Assembly (NCBI GenBank): GCA_964591605.1
Contig: CAZQEN010000356.1
Location: forward strand, 1 to 7,739
From: CAYLLT01 sp964591605
GTDB taxonomy: Bacteria; Planctomycetota; Phycisphaerae; UBA1845; PWPN01
Reading direction: 5' to 3'
DNA: 7,739 nt
In this document: piece by piece, positions 1 to 6,242 of the stretch
Position numbering within the stretch: position 1 is the first letter of the stretch
Layout: each line of letters begins with the position of its first letter
Position numbers and translations under genes: made by a program
Notes under the pieces: model-generated
The model's input: the letters and a program-made list of their open reading frames with translations, nothing else
The model's database searches: none
What the model was told of the DNA's origin: nothing

Positions 1-6
1 ATGTGA

Positions 7-192
7 GTCTCCCGGCGCGCCGGGACACCCATCTCCCGGAAAAATGGGCACACCCTGCTCGCGAGGCTCCTGGGGCACGCCTCGACAAAGACGACGGCGT
101 TCTACTATGATGTGGCCGACGCCAGAGCCCTGCAGGCGGCCAAGGCATTGAAGCCCCGCGCGGCCCGGAAGGGTGACGCCAAGGCGGGATGA
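7..192 (+). pseudogene. C-terminal fragment of a tyrosine recombinase (phage-type integrase)
   Basis: The frame is open for 61 codons after an in-frame TGA at 4-6. It carries the tail of a tyrosine recombinase: ARLLGHASTKTTAFYYD at about residues 19-35. In this family LGH supplies a catalytic His and the nucleophilic Tyr lies nine residues later, which fits H24 and Y33 (codon 103-105). An Ala/Lys/Arg-rich tail follows. The Arg box and the HxxR box are absent. The residues before the motif (to about residue 15) do not look like integrase, and no start codon is credible. I therefore read it as a truncated or frameshifted remnant of a mobile-element integrase, unless the rest lies upstream in another frame outside the window. 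It ends 96 bases before a tRNA gene, a classic integrase target. Confidence 0.7.
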
Positions 193-198
193 GGCGCC

Positions 199-229
199 AA
201 AAGGTAGAAACCGGCCGAAAAGGTAGAAA
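199..229 (+). repeat. Two direct copies of AAAAGGTAGAAA, 19-bp period
   Basis: Identical 12-mers occupy 199-210 and 218-229, in a strongly purine-rich strip (about 199-280) between the integrase stub and the tRNA. Short direct repeats beside an integrase gene can be arm-type integrase or excisionase sites, so an att-region role is possible. With only two copies this is inference, and a chance duplication cannot be excluded. Confidence 0.5.
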
Positions 230-288
230 ACGAAAGAGGCATGAGGAAGCGAAGAGACATAAGAGGCTGAAAAACAAGGGGTTATCTT

Positions 289-364
289 CGGGGCGTAGCT
301 CAGCCTGGCCCAGAGCGCTTGACTGGGGGTCAAGAGGTCGCTGGTTCGAATCCAGTCGCCCCGA
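289..364 (+). tRNA. tRNA-Pro (anticodon GGG)
   Basis: A complete 76-nt cloverleaf can be folded by eye. The acceptor CGGGGCG pairs with CGCCCCG over 7 bp, followed by discriminator A364. The D stem is GCUC/GAGC. The anticodon stem CUUGA/UCAAG is perfect, with loop CUGGGGG and anticodon GGG at 325-327. The T stem GCUGG/CCAGU has one G-U pair and loop UUCGAAU. The C1-G72 pair with A73 is the bacterial tRNA-Pro identity signature and supports the proline call. It would read CCC and, by wobble, CCU. CCA is not encoded; bases after A364 are TTAAGC, so CCA must be added enzymatically. Confidence 0.96.
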
Positions 365-401
365 TTAAGCAAACCCTCAATGAATACAGGACTTACGTCA
401 A

Positions 402-421
402 ACCACGGCGTGGGTCTTTTT
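402..421 (+). terminator. Weak intrinsic terminator after tRNA-Pro
   Basis: A short stem CCAC (403-406) / GTGG (410-413) with a 3-nt loop is followed by GTCTTTTT (414-421). The stem is only 4 bp, so it is weak, but the U tract 38 bases after the tRNA is well placed to end its transcript. Confidence 0.4.
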
Positions 422-1061
422 GCGTTCCTTGAGCCCGCGCGTCACCCCTGCGCCGCCCGACCGCCAGCCCTTTGCCACCCTCATCAAACCGGTCCGGTGC
501 ACTTGACTCCCTGACAGAAAAACAGGCAGGCGGCCTTGGTCGGGAGATGGCGAGGTGCACGGCGTCAGATGATGGGAAGCGCCCCTGCACCAATGGGATG
601 CCATTGCCGCCCGGGCACGCACGCACCGGCGCGAAGCCTCATCGGATCGCTGGAGACCGGGCAAGGCGTTGGGAAACAATCTCGGCCCACCCATCTCCAG
701 GAAATGACACCTCCTGTATACTCTATAACCTTCCTCACGGCCCGGATTATCGGCTCCACGGTTGCCGTCCAACAGCCACCACTTCGGGCGTGGCGGCCAG
801 GACATCTTCAGGCGAGAGCGGACCGCGATGTCTGCCGGAGTGTACCGAACAGGATTCGCAGATGGGAGGACCCCGGGGGATCGGCAATGTGTCGGGTGCC
901 GTTCCGCAGGTCCTGCCTGCCGGGCAGGACCGGCAAAGGCGTCAATCACCCATCCAGGTGCCCTCGGCCAGACGGGACCTGTCCAGGCGGATCCCGGATC
1001 AATCGCCACATCCCGCCCCCCTCGCGTCGACCCCGCTGGGGTGCTGACGATGCGGGGGTGG
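422..1061. other. Intergenic region with no supportable gene
   Basis: About 640 bases. Long open frames run on both strands here, as expected at this GC content, but their translations are Pro/Arg/Gly-rich, show no recognisable motif or credible start, and overlap each other. I see a 9-bp hairpin at 909-931 and an isolated TATACT at 717-722 without a matching -35. The region may be the eroded inside of a former mobile element next to the tRNA, but nothing in it identifies one. Confidence 0.5.
909..931. repeat. Perfect 9-bp inverted repeat, hairpin-forming
   Basis: GGTCCTGCC (909-917) and GGCAGGACC (923-931) are perfectly complementary around a 5-nt loop, TGCCG. No T tract follows on either strand, so it is not a standard intrinsic terminator. 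It could be a structured RNA element or a dispersed palindromic repeat. Confidence 0.5.
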
Positions 1062-1067
1062 TATAAT
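1062..1067 (+). promoter_or_regulatory. Consensus -10 box (TATAAT) for the lipoprotein pair
   Basis: A perfect TATAAT stands in GC-rich surroundings 47 bases before the ATG at 1115, which would give a leader of about 40 nt. No good TTGACA-like -35 lies at 16-18 bp; CTGACG at 1044-1049 is too close (12 bp). The box also supplies the in-frame TAA (1064-1066) that closes the reading frame upstream of the gene, so the gene cannot start further 5' than this. Confidence 0.5.
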
Positions 1068-1114
1068 CGGCCGACACGCGTACGACCCGACTGTGTCCAG
1101 ACAGGGACTCGCAG

Positions 1115-1969
1115 ATGATCATCTCGGCTTCGCCCACCTTGACGCTTACCACAGTGGCTAACGCTGGTCTTCTTCTTGTCGGATGCTCATATCCCTTACC
1201 CTGGCCGGAAAGTCCGCTGTATGAGACCCCGAGTAACGCGCCGAACTGGGACGCGCCTGCAAGCAAGGAAGAAGCCATGCAGGCCATGGCGGGGCACTAT
1301 GCCCACTACAACGTGGTCGCCTACCAGGGCGAGACGCCCACCGGGCCGCTATCGACGTTCATCATCTCGTACGGCTTCACGGATCTGGTGATCGAGAACG
1401 GGCAGCTCGTCCAGTACGACCGGTTCTGCCACGCCGGGCAAAAGGCCAACCAGCCCTTTGTCACCACCTTCCCCGACGCCGCGACACAGGCCATTCTGCC
1501 CCGAAGTGCGGTCGTCGAGCTGTATCAGGAAAACGGGGCATGGAAGCTGCGCCGTCCCGCTACGCCGACCCTCATCGGTATCGATGGCGATCCCGATGCG
1601 CCATTGTCAATGAGCCCCAGCGATCCCCTGATCAACGATGACGATCACGACGGCAAGCCGGGCGTCACGGTCTTCGTGACACTGTTCGGCCTGATTGAGG
1701 GCCAGATCTATATCGCCCGCCGCGAGATATTCCGGAACGATCTGACGCTCTACTCCGACGGCAGTCTGCGGGGCGTCGTGGTGGACGATTCGGAGCAACT
1801 GGTGGTCGGCGCATCGCTCGGCATCCTGAACACGCCCAACAATCCTGACCAGTGGGACGACCCGGGACTGAATCCAATCATCCTTGTTCCGATTCCCGCG
1901 GACCTCGACACCTGTGAAGAACTCATGGTGAATCGTGATTCACTGTTTCCTCCTGAACCTGAATTTTGA
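1115..1969 (+). CDS. Putative lipoprotein of unknown function with an acidic DDDHDG loop
   Basis: A 284-residue protein. The N-terminus has a hydrophobic stretch ending in LLLVGC, a good lipobox that puts the lipidated Cys at residue 24. The n-region lacks positive charge, which is unusual. The ATG follows AGGGA (1103-1107) at proper spacing, and the frame is closed by TAA at 1064-1066 with no better start. The mature part alternates beta-like segments (for example TFIISYGFTDLVIENGQ, about residues 87-103) with one region around residues 170-180 carrying DDDHDGKPG, which resembles an EF-hand or dockerin-like calcium loop. There are two Cys in the mature domain (FCHAG and DTCEEL), which could form a disulfide. 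I do not recognise a named family. It is probably an envelope protein co-transcribed with the VDE-like gene 22 bases downstream. Two sampled lines give 57-60% GC, below the symporter further down. Confidence 0.85.
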   Translation: MIISASPTLTLTTVANAGLLLVGCSYPLPWPESPLYETPSNAPNWDAPASKEEAMQAMAGHYAHYNVVAYQGETPTGPLSTFIISYGFTDLVIENGQLVQYDRFCHAGQKANQPFVTTFPDAATQAILPRSAVVELYQENGAWKLRRPATPTLIGIDGDPDAPLSMSPSDPLINDDDHDGKPGVTVFVTLFGLIEGQIYIARREIFRNDLTLYSDGSLRGVVVDDSEQLVVGASLGILNTPNNPDQWDDPGLNPIILVPIPADLDTCEELMVNRDSLFPPEPEF

Positions 1970-1991
1970 GAGATGTGTGAATGGTGAAGAA

Positions 1992-2945
1992 GTGAATAGA
2001 ATACATCCTGCCGTTTTCGTTCCGCTCATTCTGGCTTTGAGTCAAGGCTGCGTCCCCTTGCCCAGCACCGACAATGCCGCGAACTCGGACGCCGAAGTGC
2101 TGACGTGCGGCCTGACGAGATGCACGCTGCCCATGATCCAGTGTGTGCTGGAACCTGCTTGCCGTGAAACACTCGCATGCAACGCGGAATGCGGGTCATC
2201 AGGAGCGCGGAGTGATCAACAAGCGTGCCACCTGGCCTGTCAACTCGCTCAGGGACAAGAGAGCGAGATATACACTGACTTGGTTCAATGCTTCGCCGAC
2301 AACGGTTGTTTGCCGACCTTGCCGGAGGGTGCGGATGGCCAATGCCTGGTTACGAGCGGGAACATTCATCAAGTACATGTTCTGCAGAGCCTTGACGAGA
2401 TCGAGGGAACATGGCTCGAGATACGGGGCCTGAACTGTGGTGTTCCCGGGTCAAATTGGGAAGGTGGCTATGATGCCCTTCCGTGCAGATCGAGTTCCTG
2501 GGTCTATAATGCGCAACTGTGGTGGTACCATACGTCCTTCTGCGCTCCCGCGGAAGACCGGAGTTGCAGCGAAAAGGGAGCCGTTTACCTGATTGCCGAG
2601 CCCAGGCTAAGCAGCCAGGAACCGGGCTTGCTGGAAGTCTTCTACGCCAACCCACCCCTTCAACCCCAGCACGAACGCTGGTACATCCTTTCCAGACCCG
2701 ATCCGGACTGGATCATGTACACCTATTGTGGCTCAACTCCTGTCGGCGAGTACGCGGGCGTGAATGTCATGACCCGCGTACCCGGCGGGTCCAATGCCGC
2801 GATGCCGGCCGAAGTGGACGCTGCGTTTCGACAAGCCGCCAGTGAGTTCAATTTCGCCTATGAGGACATGTGTGTCACCGACCGGTCCGATTGCCCTCTC
2901 ATAACGGCGGAGGAGGATGTGCAGGACTGGGTTGTTGGGTTGTGA
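1992..2945 (+). CDS. VDE-like lipoprotein: Cys-rich domain plus violaxanthin de-epoxidase-type lipocalin domain
   Basis: A 317-residue protein when started at GTG 1992, which gives a clean signal peptide (NRIH, then AVFVPLILAL) ending LSQGC with lipid Cys20. The frame is also open upstream (GTG 1977 or 1935), but those starts add acidic residues, and 1935 overlaps the previous gene. Residues 39-106 hold nine Cys spaced 4,6,5,5,3,11,3,16,5. Plant VDE, from memory, has 4,6,5,5,3,8,3,14,6, with similar context (EPAC for NPAC, then GCLP for KCVP). Residues 135-302 match the VDE lipocalin domain: EGTWLEIRGLN, then YDALPC, then WYILS, then TDRSDCP. Plant VDE uses ascorbate to reduce epoxy-xanthophylls. 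Of residues I recall as important there (D114, D117, H121, Y175, D177, Y214), only D114 is kept (D161), with D177 replaced by E228. The others map to P164, S168, Q226 and M260. The Glu-rich C-terminal tail is absent. The fold is well supported; substrate and activity are unknown. Confidence 0.85.
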   Translation: MNRIHPAVFVPLILALSQGCVPLPSTDNAANSDAEVLTCGLTRCTLPMIQCVLEPACRETLACNAECGSSGARSDQQACHLACQLAQGQESEIYTDLVQCFADNGCLPTLPEGADGQCLVTSGNIHQVHVLQSLDEIEGTWLEIRGLNCGVPGSNWEGGYDALPCRSSSWVYNAQLWWYHTSFCAPAEDRSCSEKGAVYLIAEPRLSSQEPGLLEVFYANPPLQPQHERWYILSRPDPDWIMYTYCGSTPVGEYAGVNVMTRVPGGSNAAMPAEVDAAFRQAASEFNFAYEDMCVTDRSDCPLITAEEDVQDWVVGL

Positions 2946-2955
2946 ATGGTGGTGA

Positions 2956-3242
2956 AGACTGCTTGGTTTGCGCCTGGTTCAGGTTCATCGCGCGGTCCAC
3001 GTTGACTTTCGGGCGGAGATCCCCGTCTCCGTCGCCGAGATCAGGACCCTCTTCGATCGCTGGCAGCTCATCAAGTACCTGGAGAAGGCCCGACTACGAG
3101 CACCTTTCGATCCCACCCTGTATGAAGAAGACATGATCCCGAGGAGACTGAGATGGACCGACAGGAGGGCATCCGCGAGGCGGCCAGAAATCTTCTGCTG
3201 GTGGAGCGGGCTAAGGAATGGCTGCTGGAGGATGAGGATTGA
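2956..3242 (+). pseudogene. Frameshifted remnant of an unidentified small coding region
   Basis: From 2956 one frame reads natural-looking, GC3-rich codons: DFRAEIPVSVAEIRTLFDRW, then QLIKYLEKA, then FDPTLYEED, up to about 3132. After that its translation turns to Arg/Trp-rich noise, while the frame one base earlier takes over with HDPEETEMDRQEGIREAA and ends KEWLLEDED followed by TGA (3240-3242). The change point lies between about 3126 and 3152. There is no good start codon; TTG 2968 is the only candidate near the 5' end. I do not recognise the family. It is best read as a decayed gene. A sequencing indel, or two tiny overlapping genes with the second starting at ATG 3153 (29 codons), are alternatives. 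Confidence 0.35.
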
Positions 3243-3325
3243 AGGCGGCGTTGACGGCATAAGAACGCTCGATGCCGAGCCACAATACGGAAGATGTCAG
3301 CTGACTGCTCAATGAGGTTCCGCCG

Positions 3326-3727
3326 ATGGACTGGATGACCTGGTACAACGGGCTGGCCAAACCGAGCTGGACGCCGTCGCCGCCCACCATCGGCCTGATC
3401 TGGCAGATCCTCTACCCGATCATCATCGTCACCTTCGGCTTCGTCTTCGTGCAGGCGTTTCGCCGCAGGATTCCCTGGCTGGTTGCCTTGCCATTCGGCA
3501 TCAATCTTGCGGCCAACCTGATCTTCACGCCCATCCAGTTTGGAATGCGCAATCTGCCCCTCGCATCGGTGGACATCGTGATCGTCTGGAGCACGATCAT
3601 CTGGGCGGCGGTTGCCGTGTGGCCGCATGTCCGATGGGTCGCCGTGGCCCAGGTGCCGTACTTCGTCTGGGTCTCGATGGCCACCGTGCTGCAACTCTCT
3701 ATCACCTGCATGAACCGGGGCGGGTGA
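3326..3727 (+). CDS. TspO/MBR (CrtK-type) family membrane protein, lacking the first helix
   Basis: A 133-residue, Trp-rich (10 Trp) integral membrane protein. It shows the family hallmarks in order: WYNGLAKPSWTP at residues 6-17, NLIFTPIQFG at 64-73, LASVDI at 79-84 and PYFVWVSMATVLQ at 111-123 (the usual LN is LQ here). About four hydrophobic helices are visible: 22-45, 49-70, 79-99 and 102-127. Classical TspO has five helices and about 155-160 residues, with TM1 before the WYxxLxKPxW segment. Here the protein starts at that segment, and a TGA at 3302-3304 closes the frame upstream, so TM1 is truly absent. GAGG (3314-3317) provides a Shine-Dalgarno 8 bases before the ATG. TspO proteins bind porphyrins and related ligands, and in Rhodobacter (CrtK) modulate pigment-gene expression. 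The ligand here is unknown. Confidence 0.85.
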   Translation: MDWMTWYNGLAKPSWTPSPPTIGLIWQILYPIIIVTFGFVFVQAFRRRIPWLVALPFGINLAANLIFTPIQFGMRNLPLASVDIVIVWSTIIWAAVAVWPHVRWVAVAQVPYFVWVSMATVLQLSITCMNRGG

Positions 3728-3767
3728 TTTGTTACCATCCTTGCCCAGAGAACCGGATGGGCTTTTC

Positions 3768-3830
3768 ATGGTGCTGCTTGAGGCCGCCTGGGATGGCCTG
3801 AATCTCGACTGGACACCCTGCCCATGCTGA
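3768..3830 (+). CDS. Possible 20-codon leader ORF overlapping the symporter start
   Basis: ATG 3768 opens 20 codons ending CPC and TGA at 3828-3830. This overlaps the symporter ATG (3824-3826) in another frame, a geometry that permits translational coupling. GGATGGG (3756-3762) could serve as its ribosome site, and the symporter's own ATG has only a weak one. No regulatory codon run (such as repeated rare or single amino acids) is seen. It could equally be chance. Confidence 0.2.
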   Translation: MVLLEAAWDGLNLDWTPCPC

Positions 3831-5914
3831 GTACCGTTGATTCGGGTCCTGCCATCCGTCTCCAGACCGTTGACTGGCTGGTGATCGGCAGCTACTTCGT
3901 GCTGATACTGCTTATCAGCCTGTACTACCGCCGCTTCGCCGGCCGCAGCGTCGAGGATTTCTTCCTCTCGGGTCGCAGGAACTCGGGATGGGCCAACGGC
4001 GTATCCTACGCCGCCGCCCTGATGAACGCCGACGTCGCTCCCGCCTACAGCGGCATCGTCGTGGCCACCGGCCTGTTCGCCTGCTGGTTCTACCTGAGCC
4101 GCTTCGGGCTGGCCCTGTTCGTGGGGGCCATGCTTTTTGCCGTCTTCTGGCGGCGCCTGAAGCTCTTCACCACGCCCGAGTTCTACGAGCTCCGATTCGG
4201 CGGACTGGCGAGCAATGTCATCCGCACCTGGGTCGCCCTCCGGTCATCCCTGATCGCCATGGTCGCGTGGACCGGCACCGGCCTGCTGGCCATCCACAAG
4301 ATCTCCGAGCCTGTCCTCGGAGCCTCCAAGACGCAGGCCATCGCCCTGGTCGTCCCGATCGTCCTCGTGTATGTCGCCGTCGCGGGCCTCTCCGGCGTGG
4401 TCGTCACCGCCAGCGTCCAGAGCCTGATCATGGTCGTCGGCAGCGCCATGCTCTGCGGCATTGTGCTCTACTCCATCGGCGGCCCGGTCGTGCTGGCGGA
4501 GCGCCTGGCCGCAGTCGCCGGCGATCCGGCACTGAACGTGCTTCCCCCCTCGGACCACTGGTTTTTTCCGGCGGCGGCCGCCGTCGCACTGACTCTCGGC
4601 ACGAGCATCGGGTACGGCGGAGACACGGCCCCCCTCGGCGGCGCGATGGAAGGCCAGTTGATTCAGTCAAGCCGCAGCGCCCGCGAAGCGTCCAGGATGT
4701 ACCTGGCGGCGGAGATCACGCTGTTTATCCTTCTGTTGCTGGTAACACTGCCGTCGCTGGGCGCGGTGGTCGAGTGGCCGTGGCTGCGGAGCGAAGGTGT
4801 CGACCGGGAGCGGGCTTACGGGCTCCTGATGGCCAGATACATGCCGCCGGGCATGCTGGGGCTTCTGTTCGTCGTCATGCTGGCGGCGGTGATGTCGACC
4901 ATCGCGAGCAACCTGATCTTCGGTGCCCAACTCCTCGTCGGCGATGTTTATCGGCGATTTCTGCGGCCTTCCGAGTCGGACGCCCACTATCTGTGGATCG
5001 GCCGCGCCGCGGCCCTCCTCATCCTTGTTCTCGCGATCATCGTCGCTTTCAGGGCGACGCTGATCTTCCATGTGGCCGTCTTCATGCTCACCGCTTCGGC
5101 GGCCGAGCTCCCGGCCAACTGGGCCCAGTGGTGGTGGTGGCGGTTCAACCGCTGGGCACGCCTCTCGGCCTCATTCGGCGCCATGCTCCTGCTCGGGCTG
5201 GTCTGGTTCGTACTCCCCACGCGAACGTGGAACTGGTGGAACCAGATGTACGCCGTCGTGGCGGCCAACACGCTGCTCTGGGTGGTGGTGACGCTGCTGA
5301 CACCGGCTGATGATCCGAAGATCCTCGAGCAGTTCTACCGCAAGGGCCGGCCGCTGGGACTCTGGACGCCCGTTCGCCGCCGGCTCGGCGAGACCGGCCG
5401 CCCCACCGCGGACGGCGGACTGCTGATCATCGTGGGTCTGGGACTGGCGGTCCTGGGCGCCGCATCCGTCGCCCTTCTGGTGCAGGGGCTCTCGCTGCTC
5501 TACGTGGGGCAGTATGCGATCGGCGGCTGGCACTTGCTCGCCGCCCTCGCCGGGGGCGCCGCATTCCTGAAGGGGTACGGTCCCTTCCTCGACCGTCTGG
5601 AGCAATGGGGCGGCACAGAAGACTCACTCCAGACGCCGCAGGCCGTGCGCGAAGCGGATGTCGTCTCCGACCTTCCATCCGATGATCACCTGCCGCAGCC
5701 GGTGTCAACCAGTCTGGTCGTGTCCGTCACGACTGCGGCGTACGGGCTGATCATTCTGGCCGTCGCGATGGTGAGCGACAAACCGGCTGATCGCCTGTTC
5801 AACCTGATCGCCGGCGCGGCTTTCATCGCGAGCGCCGGCGCGGTTCTGTGGCTCGGCCGCAGGCCCACGCCGTCTTCGAACACCCACGAGACCCGTTCTC
5901 GGTCAGCGACCTGA
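3824..5914 (+). CDS. Sodium:solute symporter (SSS family) with extended C-terminus
   Basis: A 696-residue inner-membrane transporter of the SSS family, expected to use a sodium gradient to import a small solute. TM1 spans about 17-35, then GRSVEDFFLSGRRNSGWANG (41-60), the conserved loop before a helix starting SYAAA. MSTIASNLIFGAQLLVGDVYRRF-like sequence near 357-379 matches the TM8 segment that carries the conserved Ser/Thr of the sodium site. WWWWRFNRWARLSA at 436-449 is typical of a subgroup of these transporters, as I recall. The SSS core ends around residue 495. After FYRKGRP (504-510), four further hydrophobic segments follow (about 532-555, 567-583, 632-650, 658-677), making it longer than the usual 500-600 residues. 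No in-frame ATG, GTG or TTG lies between the TGA at 3779-3781 and this ATG. Substrate cannot be read from sequence. GC is near 71% in two sampled lines. Confidence 0.93.
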   Translation: MLSTVDSGPAIRLQTVDWLVIGSYFVLILLISLYYRRFAGRSVEDFFLSGRRNSGWANGVSYAAALMNADVAPAYSGIVVATGLFACWFYLSRFGLALFVGAMLFAVFWRRLKLFTTPEFYELRFGGLASNVIRTWVALRSSLIAMVAWTGTGLLAIHKISEPVLGASKTQAIALVVPIVLVYVAVAGLSGVVVTASVQSLIMVVGSAMLCGIVLYSIGGPVVLAERLAAVAGDPALNVLPPSDHWFFPAAAAVALTLGTSIGYGGDTAPLGGAMEGQLIQSSRSAREASRMYLAAEITLFILLLLVTLPSLGAVVEWPWLRSEGVDRERAYGLLMARYMPPGMLGLLFVVMLAAVMSTIASNLIFGAQLLVGDVYRRFLRPSESDAHYLWIGRAAALLILVLAIIVAFRATLIFHVAVFMLTASAAELPANWAQWWWWRFNRWARLSASFGAMLLLGLVWFVLPTRTWNWWNQMYAVVAANTLLWVVVTLLTPADDPKILEQFYRKGRPLGLWTPVRRRLGETGRPTADGGLLIIVGLGLAVLGAASVALLVQGLSLLYVGQYAIGGWHLLAALAGGAAFLKGYGPFLDRLEQWGGTEDSLQTPQAVREADVVSDLPSDDHLPQPVSTSLVVSVTTAAYGLIILAVAMVSDKPADRLFNLIAGAAFIASAGAVLWLGRRPTPSSNTHETRSRSAT

Positions 5915-6135
5915 TGGCAGGCGCCTGTAGCGGTCACCCCTTGTGGCGGCCGGGTGGCGGCGAATCCACCGCCCGTGTCAAAGAAGACCCCCGATACGCC
6001 TTAGGCGATCACGGTCGCCACAAAGCCTCGCCGCTGCGAAACTGTGATACCGAAAACGGAACTCACGCTCGACCCCGGGGCCTGATCGCGTCAACTCCCA
6101 TACGCACGCTGTCCCGGCAGATCCTGCAGACGCGC

Positions 6136-6155
6136 GACGCTCTTCCCCGAGCGTC
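6136..6155. repeat. Perfect 7-bp hairpin, possible terminator without U tract
   Basis: GACGCTC (6136-6142) and GAGCGTC (6149-6155) flank a TTCCCC loop. It lies about 220 bases after the symporter stop. No run of T follows on either strand, so a role in termination or transcript stability is only a possibility. Confidence 0.4.
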
Positions 6156-6236
6156 TCACCCCTCATCAGACTGGCCACGTCTGTGATGAAACCGTTTCCA
6201 GACCTTCGGCCTCTGGCCTTCCCGCCGGTCGAGGGG

Positions 6237-6242
6237 TATTAT
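6237..6242 (+). promoter_or_regulatory. Possible -10 box (TATTAT) before the thioredoxin-like/lpxA pair
   Basis: TATTAT is a five-of-six match to the -10 consensus in GC-rich surroundings, about 120 bases before the ATG at 6363. No clear -35 is visible at 17 bp. It supports the idea that the 6183 start is not used, since the promoter would then lie inside the gene. Confidence 0.25.

Noticed and set aside
717..722. TATACT as a promoter
   Set aside because: No -35 at a suitable distance and no gene directly downstream to serve.
398..1009. Long open frames on both strands (also 472-1047 and 536-1066 on +)
   Set aside because: Translations are Pro/Arg/Gly-rich without motifs, mutually overlapping and lack ribosome sites; such frames are expected by chance in high-GC DNA.
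1935..1991. Earlier GTG starts (1935, 1977) for the VDE-like gene
   Set aside because: They add acidic residues ahead of an otherwise ideal lipoprotein signal peptide, and 1935 overlaps the preceding gene by 35 bases.
3988..5310. 440-codon open frame inside the symporter in another frame
   Set aside because: Arg/His/Pro-rich shadow of the symporter, with no motif of its own.
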